Below are positions 16,401-23,135 of a DNA stretch of 64,000 bases, piece after piece. Location of the stretch: assembly GCA_045641065.1 (NCBI GenBank), contig JAZUGF010000068.1:1-64000 (forward strand). Reading direction: 5' to 3'. Every line of letters starts with the position of its first letter. The first letter of the stretch is position 1. This DNA is from UBA1723 sp045641065. Its GTDB lineage: Bacteria > Bacteroidota > Bacteroidia > Bacteroidales > Paludibacteraceae. Both the position numbers and the translations under genes were made by a program. The notes below the pieces were generated by a model. That model was given only the letters and a program-made list of their open reading frames with translations. It ran no database searches and had not been told where the DNA came from.

Positions 16401-17054
16401 AGCAAACGTTCTAGAAAGAAGAAGGAAGAAGTTGTAGAGGAAGAGACTCCTGCACAGGTGGAGGAAGCACCAAAAGAGAACAAACGTTCTAGAAAAAAGA
16501 AGGAAGAGAAAGTGGTGCCTGAAACTCCAGCCGCTGTATCTCAAACTCCTAAGGAAGAGACGGAGGAAGAGAGAAAGGCTAGGGAACAGCAAGAGTTGAT
16601 CAGCAGAATCACAGGACGTTCTAAAGCCAAACCGGCTGAAGAGGCTCCTGCTAAGGTAGAGGAGGAAGCTCCGGTTCAGCCAAAGGAGAATAAACGTTCA
16701 AAGAAGAAGAAGGAAGAGGAAGTAGTTCCTGAAAAACCAGCTCCTGTAGCTCAGACTCCTAAGGAAGAGACTGAGGAGGAGAGAAAGGCAAGAGAGCAGC
16801 AAGAGTTGATCAGCAGAATTACAGGTCGTGCTCCAAAAGCTAAACCGGCTGAAGAGGCACCTGCTAAGGTAGAGGAGGAAGAAGCTCCGGCTGAACCAAA
16901 AGAGAAGAAACGTTCTAAGAAAAAGAAACCAGAGGAGGTAGCTCCTGAAGAGGAGGCTCCGGCTGCTGAAGCTCCACACGAAGAGACTGAGGAGGAGAGA
17001 AAGAAGCGTGAACAGCAAGAGTTGATCGACAAGATCACTGGACGTAAGAGATAA
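13485..17054 (+). CDS. Giant secreted charged coiled-coil protein with ITGR repeats
   Basis: The protein has 1189 residues. The start is TTG at 13485, chosen because AGAAGGA lies 7 bases upstream and the product begins with a signal peptide (cleavage near VYAQ). Residues ~25-460 are an almost uninterrupted Lys/Arg/Glu/Ala coiled coil of TolA-like composition. Residues ~610-760 form a conserved-looking aromatic-rich domain (RYLNEVHYDRDKFKFIYDFD). After residue ~800 the tail carries five copies of LIxRITGR (about 815, 910, 1040, 1110 and 1182) alternating with six basic KRS[KR]xKK blocks and Pro/Glu linkers. The last copy is at the very C-terminus. It may span the periplasm or scaffold another protein; I do not recognise the family. 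Confidence 0.8.
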   Translation: MKKIIFILCVLFSFGYMPQMVYAQDDDVQTVENAEDNSNDESEEDSAKERKLSRKERKKREAEERRLKKEREEAEAAAKEAAERESEEKERVAEENKKKSEAQQRQREEEARRKRQMESIQRARELREAEEKKKEAEEAERKAAEAGPVYASEAERLNAEREIRLQQVREEQRRRAEEVAERQRLAREREAERKAHQREVAAEKVAKQKADRELHRQKELEKKQKQRENWQLKKQQEAEAKALARQKALDAKQKEKEQEAARRQAQMEAKQKAAAQRAEQMRRTNEIKSAQREREAKARAEMQQKKREKAQKKRELKVKELEKKAQARERERERKAKEMEARAAKREADAARQEELQEKRLLHAEQVAKRREAEELRKIQENEKLKEEEKQALIEKQQKEALARARKEAEKIMKSKNKVRKAQKREEEKERKRLEKLEEEELSNAELLELAAAIAEGDSDAIAFANSSRRYKKLPVVIMKDEQRNGELEPEETIEEPVDEKELQTRRTIEAIIKKKREAAAAALAAKDTTQQSDSETPSASFVAESSSDSLDLDSLEEDIDVETLKEYAALDSTLLAQQLAELEEEMRNMEELKEAEKAQKEGKSEEIVAKIKIPKCRYLNEVHYDRDKFKFIYDFDFFMYYWHQRYFYKKRFYDMNDTSRVIAKKLMDLVGNTKYRRVLLNDVVDSMITLMPQYAAIDTLVDSVMTELNLEYLATGEIKILYKKRFQKKIRAKYQPTSPEGKPLGHVKYYTRNRRKVIEELDGAQWDSLAEDSAAVDEEMVQLSDSLAKLRTAAEASSVVLDSLQKQAARQALIERLSGRKKKSSDAVVTDSLGNVIEEEPTETKSKWRFFKKKDAENSDDDTTDEDSEGKEKKRSKKKKAEEAPVEDALTEEEIQRQQEEAERQALIDRITGRRSKPQEETQEESAAVVAGAAAAEIQEDQPQEKKRSRRKKEEVVEEETPVQVEDEPKESKRSRKKKEEVVEEETPAQVEEAPKENKRSRKKKEEKVVPETPAAVSQTPKEETEEERKAREQQELISRITGRSKAKPAEEAPAKVEEEAPVQPKENKRSKKKKEEEVVPEKPAPVAQTPKEETEEERKAREQQELISRITGRAPKAKPAEEAPAKVEEEEAPAEPKEKKRSKKKKPEEVAPEEEAPAAEAPHEETEEERKKREQQELIDKITGRKR
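16310..17045 (+). repeat. In-gene tandem repeats encoding KRSKKKK-linker-ITGR units
   Basis: The 3-prime fifth of the coiled-coil gene consists of imperfect repeats of about 100-210 bases. They encode a basic KRSKKKKEE block, a Glu/Val/Pro/Ala linker and an EQQELISRITGR block. Adjacent copies are nearly identical at DNA level, so copy number could vary between strains. Confidence 0.75.
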
Positions 17055-17060
17055 TGAAAG

Positions 17061-17119
17061 TAGGGGAGATTCCCCTATATTCATCAAACCATTTGTAGGG
17101 GAGGGTATCAACCCCTCCC
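17061..17119. repeat. Two small GC-rich palindromes
   Basis: TAGGGGA/TCCCCTA (17061-17077) and GGGAGGG/CCCTCCC (17099-17119) occupy the gap after the coiled-coil gene. They resemble the GTAGGGG palindrome near 200 and are probably REP-like elements or terminators, without a T run. Confidence 0.55.
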
Positions 17120-17124
17120 GATAA

Positions 17125-17913
17125 ATGATGGATTTAAGTACAAAAATTAAATATATGATTAATGAAACAATGGCAGGATTTGAAAATATCCTTGCCGCAA
17201 TTGAGAGGGAAAGGGTAGTGTTCCAATTCCCAAGTTTAGTCGATTCTCGCTACACAGTGCCGACAGTACAGGAAAAAGATTTTGTGGAGAGGAAAGAGTT
17301 GATATTCCTTGTGAGGTTGTTGTTTGTCAGGATGCTCAAAGTCAGACGACTGATGCAGCAAGGTAAAGTGCCGACTGAGATTTTCGAAATTGAATTCCTT
17401 GACAAAATCCTAAAGAATTTCAAACCGTATGATGTGCAGGATTGTTGTTATTACAATGCCATCCTACAGAATCTCTTTTTTGCTGTTTTGTCAAATCCTA
17501 AGGATTCACTTCATCCACGTATGTTTGCTAAGGAGATAGGTAGACGTGGGGCAAAGACAAGTTTTAGATATCCCAAGATGTTCTCTATCTCTGAGGAAGA
17601 GGTTGTGGCATTATTTGATAATGTCGACGTGGAGATTGATCCTGTGTTTGAATGTTTGGATACTGAACTTAGTCAGACAGGCAAGAAATGTCACAGAGAC
17701 GGTTTTAGCCGTGAGCCACGCGCAAGCCAACGTGCCAGAATCAGCAATTCCCTATTCTTTTATGAAGGAGAAGACGGGAAGGGTTTAATTCCGTTGTTGA
17801 AGAATCTAGATCTGTCTGATGATGGTTATGTAGTGCTGATTGAAAGAGTGCAGAAGATTGGAGAGGGGCATGATTCGTGGTATTATGAGCAAAAGCTTAA
17901 TGATAAATGCTGA
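17125..17913 (+). CDS. Stand-alone fragment resembling the helical linker of type IIG restriction-modification enzymes
   Basis: Residues ~70-240 resemble the region between nuclease and methylase in large Eco57I-like proteins. The series is NAILQNLFFAVL near 118-130, a YPKMFSISEEEV stretch, FECLDTE near 174-180, DGFSREP near 192-199 and a final SNSLFFYEGEDGKGLIPLL. Those enzymes are over 1000 residues. Here both the PD-(D/E)XK nuclease and the NPPY methyltransferase parts are absent, and the frame is intact with its own terminator. It could be a decayed remnant or a repurposed protein. The assignment rests on remembered motif order and is moderate. The last codons are part of an ATGCTGAAT repeat. 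Confidence 0.5.
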   Translation: MMDLSTKIKYMINETMAGFENILAAIERERVVFQFPSLVDSRYTVPTVQEKDFVERKELIFLVRLLFVRMLKVRRLMQQGKVPTEIFEIEFLDKILKNFKPYDVQDCCYYNAILQNLFFAVLSNPKDSLHPRMFAKEIGRRGAKTSFRYPKMFSISEEEVVALFDNVDVEIDPVFECLDTELSQTGKKCHRDGFSREPRASQRARISNSLFFYEGEDGKGLIPLLKNLDLSDDGYVVLIERVQKIGEGHDSWYYEQKLNDKC

Positions 17914-17915
17914 AT

Positions 17916-17943
17916 TATGGTATGGACTCTTGCCCATACCATA
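17916..17943 (+). terminator. Terminator hairpin
   Basis: TATGGTATGG (17916-17925) and CCATACCATA (17934-17943) pair perfectly and are followed by TTTTG. Confidence 0.75.
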
Positions 17944-17964
17944 TTTTGAAATAGATGGATATAT

Positions 17965-17984
17965 AGATGAGGATTGTTAAGGGC
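17965..17984 (+). repeat. Dispersed 20-bp box AGATGAGGATTGTTAAGGGC, copy 1
   Basis: This 20-mer recurs identically at 61994-62013, and a one-base-deleted form lies at 44661-44677. Each copy runs into a small GGGC-type palindrome, so it looks like a REP-like intergenic element. Confidence 0.7.
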
Positions 17985-18070
17985 TTATTATCCCCACTTT
18001 CCTATGAGAACTGGTGTTTTGATTTACAAAATATTTTAAGTGTTTTGTTTTGGAATATTGAATGTTTGTT

Positions 18071-18078
18071 TAATTTTG
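18071..18078 (+). promoter_or_regulatory. -7 box for higBA, start codon almost adjacent
   Basis: TAATTTTG matches the consensus and lies only 5 bases before the higB ATG, with TTTTGG at a -33 distance (18046-18051). If used, the higB mRNA would be leaderless or nearly so. Confidence 0.55.
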
Positions 18079-18082
18079 CGTT

Positions 18083-18361
18083 ATGAGAATAATTACAAAA
18101 AGAAAACTTGAAGAGTTTTACGAGCAAGAAGGACATGCTAACAGTCGCATTGCTATAGAACGATGGCATCAGAAGGTAAGTAATGCCCATTGGAAGAATT
18201 TCTCTGATATGCGAAAAGATTTCCCAAATGCGGATTACGTGGGTAATCAACATTATGTTTTTAACTTAAAAGGGAATAATTATCGCTTGGTAGTTGTTGT
18301 TATGTTTACCCCTGAGTTGGTATATATCAGATGGGTAGGTTCACATCAAGAATACGACTAA
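18083..18361 (+). CDS. higB: HigB-type toxin, RelE superfamily mRNA interferase
   Basis: The 92-residue protein matches the HigB toxin family by length and order: MRIITKRKLEEFYE at the start, RWHQKVSNAHWKNFSDMR in the middle, NLKGNNYRLVVVV and YIRWVGSHQEYD at the end. HigB toxins cleave mRNA at the ribosome and are neutralised by the HTH antitoxin encoded next. The toxin-first order is the hallmark of higBA. The C-terminal His-Tyr region typical of active members (HxxYD) is intact. The pair is probably autoregulated by HigA. Confidence 0.92.
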   Translation: MRIITKRKLEEFYEQEGHANSRIAIERWHQKVSNAHWKNFSDMRKDFPNADYVGNQHYVFNLKGNNYRLVVVVMFTPELVYIRWVGSHQEYD

Positions 18362-18392
18362 TTTGATTGTAGTAAACTATAATGCTTGGATT

Positions 18393-18773
18393 ATGGAAAT
18401 AACTAGAGAAAAATATGAATATGCTCAAGCACGTATTGACGCTTTGTTGCACCAAATCACAGAAAATACGCGTGAAGATGATCCTTTGATGGTTGAACTT
18501 ATGATAGTAACAGATGTTGTTGAGGCATATGAGTCTGTTCATTGTCATATTGCCACTCCATCTTTGGGCGAAATCATTCTTGATGCACTTGAAACCTCCG
18601 GAATGTCAGCCAGACAATTAGCTGAAAAAATTAATGTCAGTCCGAGTCGTATTAGTGACTATATTCATAATCGTGCAGAACCTACTTTAAAGATTGCAAG
18701 ACAGTTGTGCCTTGTACTTGGCATAGCTCCTGCTGAAATGTTAGGACTTAATGTGTCAAATCGCCAAGTGTGA
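18393..18773 (+). CDS. higA: HigA-type antitoxin with XRE HTH domain
   Basis: The start is placed at ATG 18393 (126 residues, MEITREKYEY) because the upstream TTG at 18363 would add ten residues unlike the family. The N-terminal ~60 residues form the toxin-binding helical part. Residues ~65-120 are a helix-turn-helix (SARQLAEKINVSPSRISDY), followed by ARQLCLVLGIAPAEMLGL. It neutralises HigB and should bind operator DNA near 18071. It lies 31 bases after higB. This HigA type, longer than 100 residues with a C-terminal HTH, is common in Bacteroidota. Confidence 0.9.
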   Translation: MEITREKYEYAQARIDALLHQITENTREDDPLMVELMIVTDVVEAYESVHCHIATPSLGEIILDALETSGMSARQLAEKINVSPSRISDYIHNRAEPTLKIARQLCLVLGIAPAEMLGLNVSNRQV

Positions 18774-18855
18774 CAAGTATTGATATAATCAAGTCTGTGA
18801 CGTGGTTAAAATAATAATTGAAAAATTAGATGTGTTACATTTAATTTTGTACAAT

Positions 18856-18863
18856 TATTTTTG
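18856..18863 (+). promoter_or_regulatory. -7 box and shared leader of the secreted-protein cluster
   Basis: TATTTTTG matches the consensus. The leader that follows contains ATAGACA (18906-18912) and AAAAGGATTT (18950-18959). The same arrangement and spacing occur at 23032 before the third LRR gene, and a shortened form lies before the gene at 21387. Confidence 0.5.
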
Positions 18864-18998
18864 AAATTCTATATTTTGTTTCTATTTTAGCAGAGTTGTT
18901 ATCATATAGACAGCAGATTTTTTGGTTGACGTTATTTGATGTCACGAAAAAAAGGATTTTATTAACGATTATAAGTTCTAAACTAAATATAAGACATT

Positions 18999-19469
18999 AT
19001 GATTAAAAGATTTATTACTACCTTGTCATTAGCATGCATGGCATTTGGTGCTTTCGCTGAAGTTAACTATATGACAGTTGAGAAGAATGATGGAACTAAG
19101 TATTCTTTCTTATTGGCGGAAAATCCAGTTATCACATATGAGAATGATAATCTTGTTATCAATAAGGATGCAAAAACCACTTATTCATTTGAAGATATCA
19201 AAAACTATCATTTCACAGTTGATAATCAGTCAGATGTTGATATGGTATCTTCAAAAGTTTTGAAGATAGTTTGGATTGACGATGCTACAATCGAAGTACA
19301 GAATGCTCAGGCAGGATCTGTAGTGTCACTTACTGCTATTAATGGAACTGTTGTTGCAAAGACAAAGGCAGACGCTGAAGGAAAGGCAACTGTTAAGATG
19401 CCAAACAATGCAGGAGTTTATGTTCTTTCTGCTGGCACTCAGTCTTTCAAGATCATCCGCAAAAACTAA
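18999..19469 (+). CDS. Small secreted protein with sorting-like C-terminal domain
   Basis: A signal peptide (cleavage near FGAFA) precedes a module of about 45 residues, YMTVEKNDGTKYSF to VITYEN, that recurs at the N-termini of the LRR proteins downstream. Residues ~85-156 form a beta domain, ending VYVLSAGTQSFKIIRKN, that resembles Por/T9SS type A sorting domains. There is no other domain, so the protein is a module plus a sorting tail. A paralog lies at 43044. It is 12 bases upstream of the first LRR gene and probably shares its promoter. Confidence 0.72.
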   Translation: MIKRFITTLSLACMAFGAFAEVNYMTVEKNDGTKYSFLLAENPVITYENDNLVINKDAKTTYSFEDIKNYHFTVDNQSDVDMVSSKVLKIVWIDDATIEVQNAQAGSVVSLTAINGTVVAKTKADAEGKATVKMPNNAGVYVLSAGTQSFKIIRKN

Positions 19470-19481
19470 TCGTCGTCGATC

Positions 19482-21296
19482 ATGAAAAGTAAACTACTCG
19501 CATTGTCTGCTGTGTCAGCGTTGTGCGTGCCGATGATCGCAGTCACCAATATGTGTATAAAAAGATATAATGGTGAGATTGTGAAGATCGATGTGGAGAA
19601 TATTGAGGAGGTCTTTTATGTGAAAGATACGACATCAGTTTCTCCAATCCCCAACGATACGACTACAGTAATTCCAAGTGATACGACTACAGTAATCCCA
19701 AGTGATACAACTGTAGTGATCCCAAGTGATACAACTGTAGTGATCCCAAGTGATACAACAACGGTAATTCCAAGCGATACTGTAGTTCCAGAAAAGCCGG
19801 TGTTCAAATTGTCGTATTCATTATTAGAAGATTCTACTTTAGAGGTCCTTCCTACATGTACGGAATCTGTAGTTGTTAAGGACACTGCTTGGTTTAATGG
19901 AGAGTCGTATAAGATATCAAGTATCGGAGACACTGCATTCTATTATTGCACAGATTTGAAGAGTCTTGAGATCGGATCGAATGTGGAGAGAATTGGAAAC
20001 ATGTCATTCTTTTTCTGCAAAGGTTTGACTAATGTGACGATTCCTTCAAACGTGAAATATATTGCAAACAATGCATTTGGACAGTGTTCAAATCTTGATG
20101 TAGTGATTGATAACTGGGAGGACAGAGTAACGGCTCCTAGCAATGCTTTTGCTGGATGTAAGTCTGTTACATATACAAAGAAGGCTGATTCTGCAATGGT
20201 CGACGTTGAAAACACAGCAGCGTTGTTCAACATTTGGACTGACTCAACAGTGGCTGTATATGGAGTTGATTCTACAAAGGCAAAAGATTATAATGGTATT
20301 TATTCGTTCTATACGTTAACTATTCCGGAGAAAGTCAGAATTGGCAACTCTGTCTACAGGGTAACTGGAATTGAGTATGGTGCGTTTGATTATAAGACAC
20401 ATATGATTGGTGTTGAAATCCCGTCGAGTGTTGAATATATGAATGCTAATACATTTGCTTATTGTCCGGAGTTGAAAAGCATCAATGTCTCAGCAAACAA
20501 TCAACACTTTTGCTCAATAGATGGAATTTTGTATAACAAAGACACTTCAGTGGTTCTTTCTGCTCCAAGAGCAATGACTGGAGAAGTAGAACTTCCTTCT
20601 AGTGTGAATACGGTGGCTCATAGAGCATTTGCATATTGCGACAGTTTGACTAAGATTGTTGTGCCAGCGAGTGTGGATAGCATTGGTGATTATGCATTTG
20701 CTTCTTACAACTCTTATGAGGTTGTGATTGACAATGAGGAAGAGAAAATATACAAGACTGGAGAGAATTCATTCTATGGAACCAACTCTGTAACATGGCT
20801 TAAGAATGATCCGTCGATCCTTGATGCCAAATATCTTCCATACACATTTACTGTTTTAGGAGATACAACTGCAGCGATTACAGGTTGTGTTAAGGACAGT
20901 ATTTATGGTGCAGTCTCTATTCCTAGCAAAGTGCGAATCAATGGAAGGAAATACGAGGTTAGAAGCATCGGTAGCTCTGTATTTGAAAAGTGTATTCGAA
21001 TGACAAGTATAGAACTCCCTGAAAGTGTTCGTTACATTGAGAATGGGGCATTCTCTGGATGCAGTGGTCTTACAAAGGTAGGCATACCACCATATCTTTA
21101 TAGTGTTGGAGACGAGGCATTTGTTGACTGTTTAAATCTTATGCAGATTGAACTTCCGTCGACAATTTATGAAATCGGTTCTCAGGCATTCGCTTACTGC
21201 AAGAAATTAAGCGTTGTAGTAAATAATAAAGAGGCTAACATGAAGGTCGGAAGTAACGCCTTCTACGGATGTGCTTCTGTGAAATTTATGGAGTAA
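19482..21296 (+). CDS. BspA-like LRR_5 surface protein with DTTxVIPS linker
   Basis: A signal peptide is followed by the shared module NMCIKRYNGEIVKIDVE (residues ~24-45). A low-complexity linker of five DTT[TV]VIPS octapeptides comes next. Residues ~150-600 contain LRR_5 (TpLRR, BspA-type) repeats such as AFYYCTDLKSLEIGSNVERIG and AFAYCDSLTKIVVPASVDSIG. BspA-family proteins are surface adhesins that bind host proteins in some pathogens; the target here is unknown. No sorting domain is seen at the C-terminus. The gene ends at a terminator at 21307. Confidence 0.88.
   Translation: MKSKLLALSAVSALCVPMIAVTNMCIKRYNGEIVKIDVENIEEVFYVKDTTSVSPIPNDTTTVIPSDTTTVIPSDTTVVIPSDTTVVIPSDTTTVIPSDTVVPEKPVFKLSYSLLEDSTLEVLPTCTESVVVKDTAWFNGESYKISSIGDTAFYYCTDLKSLEIGSNVERIGNMSFFFCKGLTNVTIPSNVKYIANNAFGQCSNLDVVIDNWEDRVTAPSNAFAGCKSVTYTKKADSAMVDVENTAALFNIWTDSTVAVYGVDSTKAKDYNGIYSFYTLTIPEKVRIGNSVYRVTGIEYGAFDYKTHMIGVEIPSSVEYMNANTFAYCPELKSINVSANNQHFCSIDGILYNKDTSVVLSAPRAMTGEVELPSSVNTVAHRAFAYCDSLTKIVVPASVDSIGDYAFASYNSYEVVIDNEEEKIYKTGENSFYGTNSVTWLKNDPSILDAKYLPYTFTVLGDTTAAITGCVKDSIYGAVSIPSKVRINGRKYEVRSIGSSVFEKCIRMTSIELPESVRYIENGAFSGCSGLTKVGIPPYLYSVGDEAFVDCLNLMQIELPSTIYEIGSQAFAYCKKLSVVVNNKEANMKVGSNAFYGCASVKFME
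19656..19775 (+). repeat. 24-bp minisatellite encoding the DTTxVIPS linker
   Basis: Five tandem 24-base units encode DTT[TV]VIPS in frame. The third and fourth units are identical in sequence. Because the unit is a multiple of three, copy-number change would alter linker length without a frameshift. Confidence 0.9.
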
Positions 21297-21306
21297 AAAT
21301 AAGATT

Positions 21307-21335
21307 TGCGAAGAGGCGACTAACGCTTCTTCGCA
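21307..21335 (+). terminator. Rho-independent terminator of the first LRR gene
   Basis: TGCGAAGAGGCG (21307-21318) pairs with CGCTTCTTCGCA (21324-21335) with one G-U pair, followed by a run of seven T. Confidence 0.9.
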
Positions 21336-21386
21336 TTTTTTTAAATAGACAAAAGGATTTATTGACAAACAAGAATCGAATATATT

Positions 21387-22898
21387 ATGAAAAATAAACT
21401 ACTTGCAATAATAGCTACATTGGCGGTTTGCTTTACTGTGTTCGCGGAAAGAAACATGTGTATCCATCTTGGCAAACAGACTGTAAGATACAATGTGTCC
21501 AATGTGGAAAGTATCTTTTATGAGGCTGTTGACTCTGTGGCAATAGATACAGTTTATGTCACAAGATACATGAATGTCCGATTTCACGACCAAAAAATCA
21601 AAAGTTACAACGTGGATAAAGTGGTAGAGGTTTTCTACGAGAAAGTTGACTCAACTGCAATTGACGCATCCAACATACCATTGAAATTTAACATTACTTC
21701 AGATTCTACAGCGGAAGTTGTGGGATGTGATACTTCATATATAGATTCTGTCAACATTCCTGCAAAGGTATTGATTGATGGCTTGGCTTACGATGTGACA
21801 AGTATTGGAGTAGGTGCATTCTCAAATAATAAGAAACTACGTAAGTTAAACATCCCATCCTCACTTGCTGAAATCAAACTCATGGCAATTTCAAATTGTG
21901 ACAGCCTAGTGGAAATCAATGTAGATATGGTCAACAGTAATTTCTCATCCGTGAATGGAGTGTTGTATGACAAAAATAAGACTGAGTTGATATTGGTTCC
22001 TGATGCGTATAAAGATTCCGTAAAAATTCCATCAAGTGTGAAAAAGATAGCTTATGGAGCATTGTTAGGAAAGTCAGGTGCTGATGTCGTTATATATAAT
22101 TCCAGAAACGATGTGAATATGGAAAAAGCAGGAGGCGTTTCATGTAAATCGTTGAAATTCGACGGATGTCCATTGCTGTTCGATGTATCAACCGATTCTA
22201 CAAAAGCCACTGTCAAGAAAGATGCCATGCTTCACGATGCAATCAAAAAGGGAATGTATGGAGATTCCTTGGCAATACCAGCTGAACTGACAATGAACGG
22301 AAAAACTATTCCTGTCGTTGAAATTGACGCATGGACTTTTACTGAAAGTAAAGGTTTGAAATTTGTGGAGATGCCAAATATTGTTTCTATTGGAGAGTGT
22401 GCATTCATGTATACTAGCTTGGCAGATTTGAAGATGCCAGCTGTGGAAAGAATTGGAGCATTTGCGTTCCAAGGATGTGAATATTTGACAAACAAGATTG
22501 CAGGCGAGGATACTATAAGTTTGAATTTGCCATCAGTAGCTGTCATTGAAAATTACGCATTCGAGGGTTGTACAAAATTGTTGAGTGTTGAAATGCCTAA
22601 ATTGACGACAATTGGAGAAGAGGCCTTTGCAGGATGCCAAAACTTATCAAATGTAAAGATGCCTCAGGTTACAGAGATTGGAGCCTTCGCATTTCAGGGA
22701 AGTGGATTGACGAAGGTTGATCTGCCGTCGACTGTGATAAGCATCGGCTGTTTTGCATTTGATGATTGTAGTGAGGCAGAGATTACAATTGACAATTCAA
22801 AGGAAAATATCAAGTTATACGATTACGAATATAATGAATCTAGCATAGATGTAAGTGGTGCCTTTGGAGGTGTCAAGTCTGTGACTTGGATTAAATAA
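21387..22898 (+). CDS. BspA-like LRR_5 surface protein
   Basis: The signal peptide (cleavage near VFAE) is followed by two copies of the shared N-terminal module, NMCIHLGKQTVRYNVSNVES and YMNVRFHDQKIKSYNVDKV. LRR_5 repeats follow, including AFQGCEYLTNK and AFEGCTKLLSVEMPKLTTIG. The C-terminus ends in the repeat-derived GAFGGVKSVTWIK. It is a paralog of the two flanking LRR genes and is expected at the cell surface. It has its own leader after the terminator at 21307. A CGAAGA tract starts directly after its stop codon. Confidence 0.88.
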   Translation: MKNKLLAIIATLAVCFTVFAERNMCIHLGKQTVRYNVSNVESIFYEAVDSVAIDTVYVTRYMNVRFHDQKIKSYNVDKVVEVFYEKVDSTAIDASNIPLKFNITSDSTAEVVGCDTSYIDSVNIPAKVLIDGLAYDVTSIGVGAFSNNKKLRKLNIPSSLAEIKLMAISNCDSLVEINVDMVNSNFSSVNGVLYDKNKTELILVPDAYKDSVKIPSSVKKIAYGALLGKSGADVVIYNSRNDVNMEKAGGVSCKSLKFDGCPLLFDVSTDSTKATVKKDAMLHDAIKKGMYGDSLAIPAELTMNGKTIPVVEIDAWTFTESKGLKFVEMPNIVSIGECAFMYTSLADLKMPAVERIGAFAFQGCEYLTNKIAGEDTISLNLPSVAVIENYAFEGCTKLLSVEMPKLTTIGEEAFAGCQNLSNVKMPQVTEIGAFAFQGSGLTKVDLPSTVISIGCFAFDDCSEAEITIDNSKENIKLYDYEYNESSIDVSGAFGGVKSVTWIK

Positions 22899-22965
22899 CG
22901 AAGACGAAAACGAAGACGAAAACGAAGACGAAGACGAAGACGAAGACGAAGACGAAGACGAAAAC
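22899..22965 (+). repeat. Period-6 post-stop repeat tract (CGAAGA/CGAAAA)n
   Basis: About 11 hexamers begin at the base after the TAA stop codon of the second LRR gene. They run directly into a hairpin at about 22966-22993 (AAAGGGATGGGC / GCTCATCTCTTT). Confidence 0.93.
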
Positions 22966-22993
22966 AAAGGGATGGGCAATGCTCATCTCTTTG
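22966..22993 (+). terminator. Terminator hairpin after the repeat tract
   Basis: AAAGGGATGGGC pairs with GCTCATCTCTTT using G-U pairs, followed by TTGTTGTG. The same hairpin with compensating changes follows the tract after the third LRR gene, so the two loci are related by duplication. Confidence 0.65.
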
Positions 22994-23031
22994 TTGTGTC
23001 GGCAAAGAGGATTTGACATTTTTTTTGAAAA

Positions 23032-23039
23032 TATTTTTG
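23032..23039 (+). promoter_or_regulatory. -7 box for the third LRR gene
   Basis: TATTTTTG matches the consensus. Its distance to the ATAGAGACA leader motif (48 bases) agrees with that at the 18856 promoter (50 bases). Confidence 0.55.
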
Positions 23040-23135
23040 GAGTTATCTATTTAATTTCTAATTTAGGAGAAGTATTGTCATAGAGACAAGAAAAAGGATT
23101 TAAAAGGAAATTTTGGACTAATAAAAACAAAGCTT

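Noticed and set aside
13553..17111. Long minus-strand frames (up to 167 residues) inside the coiled-coil gene
   Set aside because: They arise from the Lys/Glu-rich codon composition of the sense strand, and give Ser/Leu/Phe-rich products without motifs.
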